64,000 bases of DNA from Babesia bovis T2Bo. Its lineage: Eukaryota > Apicomplexa > Aconoidasida > Piroplasmida > Babesiidae. A model generated the notes under the pieces. The model worked only from the letters and a program-made list of their open reading frames with translations, ran no database searches and was not told the origin of the DNA. The translations under genes were made by a program, and so were the position numbers. Of the stretch, positions 30,948 through 42,410 are shown piece after piece. Every line of letters starts with the position of its first letter. Position 1 is the stretch's first letter. The stretch lies in the NCBI RefSeq assembly GCF_000165395.2, contig NC_067396.1, positions 1 to 64,000 of the forward strand, written 5' to 3'.

Positions 30948-33900
30948 GCTATCAAGGTGATACCAAGGGAGCTGACGGCACTGACAATGCTATAAGCAAC
31001 AACAAAGGTGCCACTGATAAGCAAGTCAAGGAACACCTCAATGGACTCTTCTCCCTAGTACAGGGACTAGGTGGTACTGCAGTGGTACGGACCTACATAG
31101 ACCAGTTGGCACAGGTACTCAGTGCACTAGTTGGGTGGAGTAGTATAGAGAAGTGTTGGAGCAATGGTGAGTGCAAGAAGGTTCATAGCAGCGATCTCAA
31201 TGGCAATCCGCACGGTGGCAGTGGCTGCAAGTATCTAGAGGATAAAGACTCGGAGAACAAGTGTGGCACGTGTGGGTGTATGAAATATGTAGTGATTAAC
31301 GGCACCGATTGGGTACAACTGGGAAGGGGGTGTACAAGGTGTAAGGATAGTGGTAGTGAAGACGATAAGAAGAAGCAGGAGTGTAAGTGTGGTACTGGTG
31401 GTGGCGGTTGTAGTGCTGGCGAGGAGTGCAAATGTGCTCTAGCAGGCAAATGCTGCAAGTGTTGTTGTACGGATTGTAGGGGGAGGTGTAAGGAGGAGTG
31501 TAGTTGTGATAAGGAGAAGAGCAGCAATGGCACCTACAATGAGGAATACAGAATACATAGCTATACATCGGCATATCCATACAAGCCAATTCTGATAAAA
31601 GATTCGTACGTTGAATCCAAGCGAGTAGATGTCAAACCATATTGGAAAGATTTGACAGACCTTCCAGATTACTACCCAGGTAGTGCCTCAAGTAGACGCC
31701 ACCACTGTGCCCGTATCCTCCTAGGCTCAGTATGTCTCATTTGGAGTGGAATTACTTATATGCATTGGACTGGTAAATGGCACATTACTAGTCCTTACTG
31801 GAATAATCACATCCTGGACGGTAGTAGTCTAGATGATGGGAGTTTATCTCAGTGGTTACAGGCCCTAGGGTTTCCTAAGGATATGCTGAATGACAAAGGG
31901 CCGAAAAATAGATTAGATCAGGTTATATGGGATGGGTTCATGGGAAAACTGTTTCTAGGGTTTACTCACCCTAAGGGTAGTAATGCCGTTGACGGTAATA
32001 CAGCAAAACAACCGTACGATATGAATTACGCCGGATTTGTACATACTGCACATAGGGATTCGTTCAACAATGAAGCTAGAGTGTTCAAGAATGGTGACGA
32101 CTCTAGTACTAGTGACATTGACCAGAACAAGATCGGTGCCATTTTCAAGCTCTATATTATATCATGTGCCTATTTTACCGGGTTACAGAAAAGGACTACA
32201 GAGAGTACTCCAAGGACTCCCAAGACAATCCGTGAGATCCTATACTGGCTTAGTGCATTGCCCTATAGTTCGGCATATAAGGATATGCTAGGTTACGCTA
32301 AGGAAAGACTAGCAGAAGTACTCAAGAAACCCGGAGACAATGCATCCACGACCGAGCAGTCCGAACTGAATTTCCACCAGACAGGCCGTTGGCATCCCAT
32401 TACAGTTCATCAATATAACCTCTTTGCCCACTTCCAGGCAGTGACCCAGTATTGCCCATTGGTCCTCATAGGTATACAGGGTGGACTACATAGTACTGAC
32501 AGTACTACTCCTGCCATTCATGCCCTGTATGCTAACACGGAGTGTAATTTCACCTATCCCACTGTGTCCATCCAAGCATACAACCAGGTGGTTCACTACA
32601 TTAGGGCTCTGTTCTACCAACTCTATTTACTTAGGAAGCAGTGTGCAGTGAAAGTTGCTATGGGAGGGAAGTGGAGAGAGTGTAGGTATGGTAAGGATGT
32701 GGTGTCCAAGGGGGTTATCAGTTGGATGTGCCTGGGGTGTAACCCCATGGAGCATGATAGGAAAAGTAGGGTACAGAAGGTAAAGGGGGTGTTGGATGGG
32801 ATGAAGACAGGTAGTGATGCAGTAGTGAAGTCTCTAGTGGATGTGTTGAAGGATATAGGGGATGTAGTAGTACAATTGGGTAATGCCCAGGAGGTATTGG
32901 AAAAGGATATTAAGAATGAGAGTGTGGCAGTCGACGCACTAAAGAAAGTGTCAGGAGGGAATGGGAAGAATGGTAATCTACATACGGTATTAGAGGCGGT
33001 ACTAGAGGAGGTGAAGGAGAAGGTGACGGCACTAGAGGGGGTGGTGGAGAAGGTGAATGGACTAGAGGGGGAGAAAAAGAAGGCACTTGAGAAGGCTAAA
33101 ACGAAACTAACGGAGGCTACGACAGCACTAAATACGGCTAAGGAAATGGTGAAGCAAGGCGATAAAAAAGACAAACTTAATGCTGCTCATCATTGGATAC
33201 GTCAAGTTGTAGAATCATTGCTTATATTGAAGGATTGGTGGAATAACATAAAGACAAACGGATGCCAAAAGCATCTGCAGGACGACATTGCGAATGCCAT
33301 AGACAACATGGAAGACATTGTAGGCAGCACTAGATGTGCCCCGTGCCACGACCATTCCACCAAGTGTGGCCAAAAGCCAGAGTCCAGGCACTGTGAGAAA
33401 TGCCACCAACAATACATGGATGGTTTCCCCTCCCCCCTCCAGGCATTCCTCGAGAATAGATTGCCAGGCTTTAGTTGTGAGGTAGTACGAAACACTGACA
33501 CAGACAACGACACGCCAGAGTACCCACCCGCTGCATCCCACTTAGGACACTGTGGTGGTTCCGGCCAATGCTGTCCACTGCCAATGGGTTTCAGAGGGAA
33601 TTTCCACAGTGGCAGCACCAGTGATATGACTGGCCAACGCCTTTATGGCATCCTCTACTTTTTCAGTAACGAGCACATGATGCAATCTTGTGCCTATAGG
33701 CTAGTCAGGGTTACTTCCGCACTCAGTGCTACGACACCACAGGTATTGGGTGATGTATTCGGGTTCTTTAGGGGTGGTGTAGGAAATCCAGTGAAAGGAG
33801 AGAACCAGAAGGGACAGAAAAACCAACAATGTGGACACATTGGGTCATCATCTGAGAAGGAGCATGAAGACAAGTACTTCTGTGGCTGGTGCGCTTCTGG

Positions 33901-34760
33901 GTTACGGGATGTAGTGAAAGAGATAGAGTGGATCCAAAAGGTAGTGGGTGGTGACGACTACAGAACGAGTGTAGGACAAGCACTGATAAATATTAAAGAC
34001 GACAAGGACAGTGCTGCTACTGCCAATACTTCCCTCTCAACACTCACTGACAGTAACCACTACGTATCCCCCCTAACCGGTGAACTCTATACAGCAGTGA
34101 GTGCCACTTTCGGTGGAACATACCTCTCATGGGTACTGTATCTATCAGATGCACTTCATTCAGGACTAGAGTCACTCTCTGAGGCATTCCGTAATATTGA
34201 ATGCCGGGGATGTAAAGGATGTGACCCCAATAAGTGCAGAAAGGGAAGTCATGGTGAGACGGGCAATGCACAATGTAACTGCTCTTCAATCGTATCATGT
34301 ACCGGGGTACTACCAGTATTGTATAGACATGGTTTCAGCTACGGTAACCCATTCAACCTGGAGGGGTACCAGCAGGAGGGGGAAAAGAATGGAGGGAGAT
34401 TATAGTATTGAGAAGAAGGAGAATGGGAAGAAGCAGTGTCACCAATTCTTGGACAGCTTGAAGAAGGTAATAGAGAGCACTGAGAAGGCCACCTCTCAGA
34501 AGGACCACCCCCTCAGCAACCTACTTACCCAGGTTGGCCAGCTCCAATACGACATACGGCTCCCCTGGATCTTTGTGCTGACCGCAGACTGGCTAGTAGC
34601 GGTACTCTACCTCGCATTTGGTGCCTTATGGCCACTGGACTGGACATATATGAGGTCACATTGGTTACGGGGTGGTGAGCACCAGTGGCAATGTATGTGG
34701 TATAAGGTGATGACGGGACGGAGGGGGGTGGATCTGATGGAGTATTTTGGTAGGATGTAG
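30948..34760 (+). pseudogene. ves1alpha: ves1alpha exon 3 copy with frameshift before the TM anchor
   Basis: Exon 3 opens after an AG acceptor at 30,946-30,947 and reads HLNGLFSLVQGLGG, VRTYIDQLAQVLSALVGW, a Cys/Lys-rich domain, CARILLGSVCLIWSG, KTIREILYWLSALPYSS, a coiled-coil-like segment and LTGELYTAVSATFGGTYLSW, up to EGEKNGGRL-stop at 34,405. The sister gene reads EGEKNGDYSIEKK at that point. Here GGAGGGAGATTAT replaces GGAGACTAT, which looks like a 4-base tandem duplication of GGAG. The remaining 118 codons continue in another frame (DYSIEKKENG to MEYFGRM, stop 34,760) and include the TM anchor. Exons 1 and 2 are absent. A damaged copy, usable only as a sequence donor. Confidence 0.87.
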
Positions 34761-34894
34761 TGGCGACGTAGTGGCGCCTTCGGCGCAACGGTGATATAAT
34801 GTGGTAGTTAGTATCGGGGGTAGTAATGTGGAGCAGTCTAGTGGTAGAGTTAGAGGACCAATGATACTCATAAGGTATACATAGAGTTATAGTG

Positions 34895-35210
34895 GCAGTG
34901 TTAGTAAAGGTTTAGTACTGGTTTTATTAAAATTTCCGTCGTATATTCAGTTAAAGTTTAGTACGGATTTTGGTAAAGGTTTGGCATTAGATGTGATAAA
35001 TGTTTCATAGAACTTTAGTGGCACTTTTGGTAAAGGTTTATTATAACTTTGGTAAAAGTTTCACAAAAGTTTAGTAGTAGTTTTGGTGAATGTTTAGTAT
35101 AACTTTGGCAAATGTTTCACAAAAGTTTAGTAATAGTTTTGGTGGATGTTTGGTATAAAAGTAGTAGCTGTTGGGGGTGTTATATGGATGAGATTACAGA
35201 GTGTATTGCT
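34895..35210. repeat. Degenerate GGTAAAGGTTTAGTA repeat tract, copy 2
   Basis: At least eight imperfect units built on TTTTGGTAAAGGTTTAGTA, alternating with TTTCACAAAAGTTTAGTA-like units. They end in a GGGGGTGTTATATGGATGAG segment that parallels 23,866-23,882. It lies between the broken ves1alpha and the ves tail relic. Confidence 0.7.
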
Positions 35211-35271
35211 TGGATTTTCGTAGCAATGTTGGTAAAGGACTCATAGAGTTTTGGTGCAGTGATCACGACAG

Positions 35272-35484
35272 AGAGTACCACTCCCCTCAGCAATCTCCTC
35301 TCCCAGGTCGGCCAACTCCAATACGACATACGGCTCCCCTGGATCTTTGTTCTCAGGCTAGCCTGGCTAGTGGCAGTACTCTATCTATCCTTTGGTGCCA
35401 TATGACCACTGGACTGGACACATATGAGGTCGCATTGGTTACGGGGTGGAGAGCACCAGTGGCAATGTATGTGGTATAGGTTAA
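35272..35484 (+). pseudogene. ves1alpha C-terminal tail relic
   Basis: About 70 codons align to the last part of ves1alpha: TTPLSNLLSQVGQLQYDIRL, then PWIFVLRLAWLVAVLYLSFG, a stop in place of Trp in the GA(I)WPLDW motif (ATATGA), then PLDWTHMRSHWLRGGEHQW and a second stop. No start or upstream region is present. It marks the centromere-side limit of the antigen zone: A+T-rich sequence begins immediately after it. Confidence 0.85.
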
Positions 35485-35489
35485 TTTAC

Positions 35490-38400
35490 TAAAAATGTTA
35501 ACCATATAATAACGTAAATATTATCTGCTTTTATATATCTCTTTAAAAAAAAAAATTAAGACTTGTATGTAATAGATGAGACCTTATTTGTAACGAATAA
35601 GAACAATAAAATAACAGTTTAGTAGAACAATGTTGTTTTATAAAATTCAGAGTAAACAGACATGCAGAATGTAAGCATTAAAAACTACATTATCATTAAC
35701 ATAAAAGCATGAAAATATTTTAGAAAAGAATAAACATCAAAATAATAACATGCAGCATTGGGAATTATATAGTACAATGATACTTATCAACAAATAGTGT
35801 CGTTAACAATCGACATAAAGTATAATAACAATTATGAAGTTGTAAATAATAATTAAAAGTATTGTGGACATTAATATAAATGATGTTTAAAATAAAAATG
35901 CGGTACAATTTATAACAAAATTTTAGCTGAAAATTTCTTAGGATATAAACGGTTATGTAAACATAATTAAATACTGCCCATCTACAATATTAAAATATAC
36001 CTTGACATTAGTTAAATCATAACTTACAATATCAAGATAATACAAAATCATGTAAACAGTAACCCATATGATGATATGTATAAATTATTTAATTTGTATA
36101 ATCGACGAATAATATTTATTATATTTTAATGTTATTTATTATTTATAGAAACCCTATAGGGATAATAATTATAAATAATTCACATAGTACTAATCTGTTA
36201 TGTACTTAGAACCATGTAGATTCAATGTGCTATTGATATATATACTAACGAGAAATAAATTTGATCAATATATTATGTACACATAAATACGCATTAGTAA
36301 ATCATGTCCAAACACACATTTTAAAAACTGTTGTTATTTTTCACGCCTCATACTTATAATATTAATGTCAATAACTGCAAATAATTAGACATCTTGGAGT
36401 AGAATCATAAATATCTAATAATAACTATTACGATTCAAGCGTTCATTCTAAAATTTTATGTATTTTGTCACACTTATATTCAAATATATGTTAATAATTT
36501 TATCTTATAACAACTCTTTATGTATAATACAAGTATTGCAACGCTTAAGTTTAAATGTTACAAATTTTCATAATAGAATATATATATTTAATTTTATTTT
36601 TACTTTTATTTTAATTTTTATTTTAATTTTTATATTTATATTTACATTCACAATATATTCAGGTTATTACATCTTACAGGTATGTTTGACGTATTTGTTT
36701 TATGTTTTATTTTCTGTAAATGCATTATGTTAAATGTTATATTTATTACAATACGTTGTATGTTGACAAAATAAACGTGTTTAAACAAAAAATCGTACAA
36801 AAGTAATGACTTGTTATACTTATGTATTATATTCTTATATATTAGCTGTTTTTATTAACTATATATTGATAAACAATTTTTCGTGCTTGTATTCGTTCAT
36901 TTAGGTTATTTACAAACATTACTACATGCTAATGAAAAACTATTAATTGCATAAAACATTAAACGAGTAACAATACTCATTGTGTCATTATTGATGTTTG
37001 TGTTGTGTAAACTGAAAAATGCTATTTCAATAATGTGTAAGCAACGACATTATAAAATTGATAATACGATTTTTTTATGTTGGTGAACTGTTCAATGTAT
37101 TATTTCGTATAACAGTTTTACGCCATAAAAATATAATTATTTAAAAGTGAGTCATCAAATAGATTATACGTCGAATATCCAATATACAATATAACATGTT
37201 ATAATATTCAATTATACCATACATTATTTTATTTAATTTTTTTTAGTACATATTTATTTACATTTAACTTATGAACAAGATTTTTATTTGTGGTAGTTTT
37301 CATGATAAAAAAATATTATCTACTATTTATGTTATATTAATCATTTAATACAGCACTTCGTATATGAATTTGACATTTAACCATGCTTCACACGTCTTAT
37401 TATTTATTAAATCTATATATTTGTTACGCCTTTTTTTCAACTTATATGTAAATATTGCATTTTTGCTAATGATTAATTTTGCATTTATCAAATTATGATT
37501 GTGCAAAATAGAATTAAAATGTTACATTCATTTTGTCATGTATAATTGTCAAATGTTATATAAATGTCATAAAAATTTGAGATACTCACTATTAACTAAT
37601 GTTTTGTTTTTTTTAAATGTGATCTGTTCAATTTAAGACATCTATTTCATTTGTTTTTATTTGTGTTTTATAGGATTTGTACATTCACGAATATATATTT
37701 CATTATTTAGCTAAAGTATGTTCAACAAAAATTTAAAGGTATTTTTATGTACTTATATAATTAATATCTTAGTTAAATTTCGGGTTTTATACATTACGAA
37801 CGTTCAAATTGTAATATTCACCGATTTATTATACATGCTACATCGTATCTAATTTATCAAATGAGTTTATGCTTGATATAATAATTGTATAACATCTATC
37901 AGCTATATTTTAATGATCAAACTACTATTTTTGTTTGTGTTTTTATAAGAATATTAATTAGATTTTTATGTTAATCTATTATATGTACAAATCACTCCAT
38001 TGTGGTCTTACTGTTTGTAGATTTTTTCCAATTTGTTATGCACATAATACAGTGCTGTTGTTAATTGTATTTGTATCATATGATGGATGCTACTTAATGG
38101 TCTCATCATTTATTTTAAATAAAACATAGCACAGTAGTAGTTAAGATTATGTTATAATTTGCTATTATATTAGGGAGTCATAATATTAAAAAAAAATATA
38201 GCGATTTTAAATGACATCTGTAGGGTAAATTGCAATATAGGGCTGTGTTATTAGAAACATATGTACTTTATTTTAGTAGAGGAGGCATCATGTAATTTGG
38301 TAGATGTTTTATCACTTATCATTTTGTATTGTTTGTTTTTTCATAACAAAGGGAAATGTTTCGTTCTCGTTTAACAACTAATTCAAACAGATAAGCTACA

Positions 38401-38850
38401 GATTATAACAAAGGATTAATTTTATGGCTGTATTGAACATCAATAAGACAACATCAAGCAATGAAAGAACAAAACGTTGTGGATTTCCTAATGGATTGTG
38501 TTAAATGAAAATGAACGTAGGAAACTAGTTGAGCAGAACCTTCTTGCGTGTGGTTGCATCTTTCACAAGTAGATAAACTGATCACTCGACTATTTTAGGG
38601 ATTATCATTTCATGAATAACATACGTATTATGAATGTTATCTACTTTCGTATATTTCAATGTGAATGTTGTGAGCAATTGCAGATCAATATTTCGTTCAT
38701 TATTCACCAAATATTAAAAATACACATTTGATATCATAGCGAATATTGTACTAAATAGAGACCATATAACAGTGCCATTAGCTCATTCGTTTACACTGAC
38801 TACTTAATAAGTTCAGATTTGATCAACAATTCTCAAGCATGCCACTACAA
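35490..38850. other. A+T-rich gene-free block, candidate centromere
   Basis: About 3.3 kb in which A+T is roughly 80 percent by eye, against near-even composition in the ves zone and moderate A+T in the housekeeping zone. No believable reading frame occurs; the only one over 90 codons (36,458-36,733) is low-complexity Ile/Phe/Tyr. A short imperfect TTTTATTTTAATTT array lies near 36,590-36,650. Single A+T-rich regions of a few kilobases are the proposed centromeres in B. bovis and Theileria. The position between the antigen zone and conserved genes, about 35 kb from the telomere, fits a strongly acrocentric chromosome. Function is inferred from composition and place only. Confidence 0.6.
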
Positions 38851-38869
38851 ATCTTAAATGAGCAAATAA

Positions 38870-39157
38870 TCATACGATATCATTATTCTTTTGTATAGGA
38901 TCAACAGATTCAACCATGTTTTGATTATGAAGCAAATGTTGGAAGTCCGCAACATATATGCTAGTGAAAACAGGAAGAGTTATTGACATAGCCACCGACG
39001 AGGTAGCAATGAATCGTTCAAGTTTCCCATATAGTATTCTCACATAGGACTGTTTCAATTTACATTCTACTATATGTGTAACGTTGATTAGATGTTCATT
39101 CAACGCACGTAATAGCTGTAACAAACCTATAAATTTCCTTAAAACACTCATGTTCAT
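38870..39157 (-). CDS. Hypothetical small protein
   Basis: A 95-residue frame starting MNMSVLRKFIGLLQLLRALN. It is Leu-rich at the N-terminus, with one hydrophobic stretch near residues 52-68 (ATSSVAMSITLPVFTSIYVA). I recognise no family. It is the first plausible frame after the A+T-rich block and has normal amino acid use, but could be one exon of a longer gene or chance. Confidence 0.3.
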   Translation of the reverse strand: MNMSVLRKFIGLLQLLRALNEHLINVTHIVECKLKQSYVRILYGKLERFIATSSVAMSITLPVFTSIYVADFQHLLHNQNMVESVDPIQKNNDIV

Positions 39158-39487
39158 GATATATAATTAATCTTACAATGGTACAATTAAGATCCCAGAA
39201 AACATTGATGTATCAAGTAACCTAATCGTGAGAAGTTATAACAAAACAGCAGAAGCTAATTGATTTGATGACATTTGTTATCCTACCACCTAAAAAGTAA
39301 CGCACAATATAATACGATGAGGTAATGCTCATCTGACCCTCCAAAAATATTATGGAATTTGTAGTTGATTGGTATGCTACCCATGTTAATGCGATTGAGT
39401 GGAGGATAACGCTGCCAAGTAGAGACCAACTTCAAGTAACATATGATGCGAAGTTGCTCAAAGTGTCAGGGAAAACAGTAATTATCA

Positions 39488-40363
39488 TCACATGTTCATT
39501 TTTAGCCCCAATATATAATACTTCAATATGCTTGACAAATTATCATTGCGGGAAAACCTCATATTCGTTGACATACCTGAGTTTATCATATTCACATTCA
39601 GTAATAGCTTAGCATGTGTGAGAACCGAATCAAAATTTGAATGAGATCGAATCACATGACGACTGTTAACGGTGGACTCCATCATTCGTTCATCAATAAA
39701 ATTTATTAGTTCTGCAACATGTAGCATATTCATGTTACTGATAATAGAAAATAATTCCTCGTTGAACATACGACCATTAGAATCCACCATAATATCATCG
39801 GGTCTGAGTCGTTTTTGAGATGCATTTTGCAGTAAAGTGGATAGGTATTCCGGTGAATTAAAAGAAATGCGATTACCGTCAATAAGTTCGGCCACATTCT
39901 GATCAGCATGGGTATTGATGCTGCCATTTCCTTCCGAGGAAAGGACGGAAGGTAGTACACTAGAGACAGTTACAGGTTTTTGGATGTTGGCAGCAGCAGT
40001 TACCAATTCGGAGTATCGCTTTCGAAGAACTTCATCACAAAAATCAACTTTAAGTATCCTACCATGAATCTCCTTCCCTAAAAGACGCTTGAAGGCCGCA
40101 ACTGCCTCCCAGTCATAGCGATATTCCACATGAGCATACCCTTTACTTTTATTCGTTTGCCTGTCCTTTCGTATACTGTGATAATATAAAAATGCAATAA
40201 TCAAAACTTACATGGCGAATCTTATGTTACCACAACCTTGAAGTATATTTCGCAATTCGATTTCGGTGATCTCGTATGGCAGATTTCCTACTACAGCAAC
40301 AGTATATGCACAATTATAGAACCACGTACCAAACAATTTGATATTTTTTGCTTTATCATTCAT
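39488..40363 (-). CDS. CSTF2: CstF-64-like RNA-binding protein (RRM plus hinge)
   Basis: Two exons (40,363-40,212 and 40,175-39,488) joined across a 36-base GT-AG intron give 279 residues in frame. The RRM spans about residues 20-100, with RNP2 as VAVVGNLPYE and RNP1 as KGYAHVEY, followed by GKEIHGRILKVDF. After a linker, residues about 180-240 (EELFSIISNMNMLHVAELIN through HAKLLLNVNM) fit the CstF-64 hinge that binds CstF-77/symplekin. In other eukaryotes CstF-64 binds GU-rich sequence downstream of the poly(A) site in 3'-end formation. The C-terminus may differ if a further intron (donor GTATGT near 39,579) is used, and the family's C-terminal Pcf11-binding domain is not seen here. Confidence 0.8.
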
Positions 40364-40736
40364 GGCGTAGAATCAACCATATTTCCTTCTGACTTGACAC
40401 GGATATATATTTTCTATAAAATGTGTAAATGACATCTGTTGGCACCGATACCTTAACACACCATGACAAAAAATATGACTCCCTACATTTTTTGATGAAC
40501 GAACAATTATTCTCTATAGTATGCATATGGCTACACATATGGTTTGTGTCTCATCGTCACTCGCAATCCTCATAAGCGAGAAGAGTATTACGTTGACAAA
40601 ATGTGTCTAATAACAGAATCTTGTACACATCTATTGCTATATTACCAAGCGCTATATAATTACTCTTTAAAAAACCACCAATAATTTTTGGACCATCATT
40701 TACACCACCCATGTAGAAACACTCTTCATATTATAA
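40364..40736. promoter_or_regulatory. Divergent intergenic region (CstF-64 / RAP genes)
   Basis: About 370 A+T-rich bases between two divergent starts. It presumably contains both promoters, but I recognise no specific motif. Confidence 0.4.
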
Positions 40737-42367
40737 TGGCTGTGCTAAGAGCCAGGGAAGCAATTATATTAAGATCTATCAGACATGAATCAAGGATCCG
40801 TCAAATAGGTAGAAGGATACATAAACGCTTTCGGTCTTGGACCCAGCAAAGGTAAAATCTTTGATTATTACTGATCTTCACTTGCTGACATAGAACAAGA
40901 AAATATTGGATGCCACAAAAAGTTTCACTCCATGCACCTGTCGATATTATGGACAGCTGGTCTATATCAGCAGTGGTACAAAAAGCGGCAACTGTAAGAA
41001 AACACGATTCCCATATGTGGTAATTTTTACAATTGACATAACAAAATGATCAGGTATAATTTCGGTAATAGAGTCATAGAGCTAGCACCAACTTTATGCC
41101 CACAACAGATTGGCTATATATATTACGGGTCTGTTTATATAATAATTCTACAATTTCTACAGTTATGGTAAAAGTCGATTCTACAATAAACATTTTTATG
41201 AGAAAATTTCGGAATATTCTGCACCACTATTGAGCAACTTTCCTAGCAGTAGCTTGATGTGCGTGGTTTGGTGTTTGAGTAGACTACAGCTTAGGCAAAC
41301 TGCATTTCTAAATAGAGTGAGTTATACCATCTTCATATGAGAACAATGTAGCTAGCTTCTGTCGTAGCGGATAAATTTGACTCTCTACGTACAACAGATC
41401 TAATGAAAATATGTGACGGTTTGGCCAGGTTGGTAGGTTTCACATTTGTTTGCTCGATTCTTTGTTTAGGATATAACCACGCCTTACCTCAAACAACAGA
41501 TTGCTGACAAAATGATTGGGCGACTAGACAGTTTATATGCACAAGATTTCAGAAATGCCATGAACGACGTTACATTGTTTCACATGTACGATGAAAATAC
41601 CCAAATATACATAATGGAACGTTTTCCCAGGTATATTATTCACTTGTAAACCAATTGGATATTACAGAATTTTCATATGTGCTAGAGCTAATACTTTGAG
41701 ACAGGCACTTTCTTGTGCCCTCGTTGTCCGTGTTATGTTGCAAAATGTATGGTTAAAGTTGAACCAATCTACACGTAACTTCTACACAAGACTCAGGTAA
41801 AACGGAAGGATAATTCATAATTGCTAATACAGCACTCGAACAATACAACAATCGGAACGCAGCCCTTCATTATTTCATTGGGATGTGTCCTCCACTTTAG
41901 CTGAGCTGGGCATACAACATCGCAATACTTTCTATTGGGGATGCTACTGGATAGATATAGGAGAAGTACGTGATCGTCAAAATTGTTGGTTCGTGGACGG
42001 CCCGTGCTGCTTTTATTCTGGTACCACAAAATACACAAACAAGGTGAAACTACAACACAGGTTAGGAAGATGACCATTGGAATCCTCATATGTTTTAGTG
42101 TTCTCAAAAAGCTTGGATGGAACATTCGTCGAATACCATGGTTTCAATGGGTTGACGTCATGAGAGACCAACAAGAAAGAAAAGCATTTGTAAAGTGAGT
42201 ATACTAACGGGCCATTTACTATTTTTAGATATATTAGGGAACGTCAACCACAAAAGGATTTGGTGGATGATGAAGCTTTAAGTTGTGTGGAACTGAATGA
42301 AAAATTGAACACAATAAAACAACTTCACACAAAGTCTAAAAGAACCTTAACCCAATTATCCAATTAG
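40737..42367 (+). CDS. RAP-domain protein (organelle RNA-binding type), multi-exon
   Basis: The likely start at 40,737 reads MAVLRAREAIILRSIRHESR, a basic N-terminus suited to organelle targeting. Exons are separated by short GT-AG introns near 40,853, 40,995, 41,130 and beyond. The middle exons carry helical repeat-like segments (PTLCPQQIGYIYYG, FPSSSLMCVVWCLSRLQL, DLMKICDGLARL) typical of apicomplexan RAP proteins. The C-terminal part (about 41,885-42,235) reads STLAELGIQHRNTFYWGCYW, then WFVDGP, then KLGWNIRRIPWFQWVDV. These are the hallmarks of the RAP domain, including its D-G-P motif. Such proteins process or bind mitochondrial or apicoplast RNA. Some intron borders, especially near 41,000-41,100 and 41,640-41,880, are not certain. 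The 3' end is 43 bases from the convergent ADA gene. Confidence 0.7.
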
Positions 42368-42410
42368 TCCATACATAGATAGCGTATATAGTGATGTGCA
42401 AACGTTTGCA

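Noticed and set aside
36458..36733. Open frame of 91 codons in the A+T-rich block
   Set aside because: It is a low-complexity Ile/Phe/Tyr run created by TTTTA repeats, with no gene-like composition.
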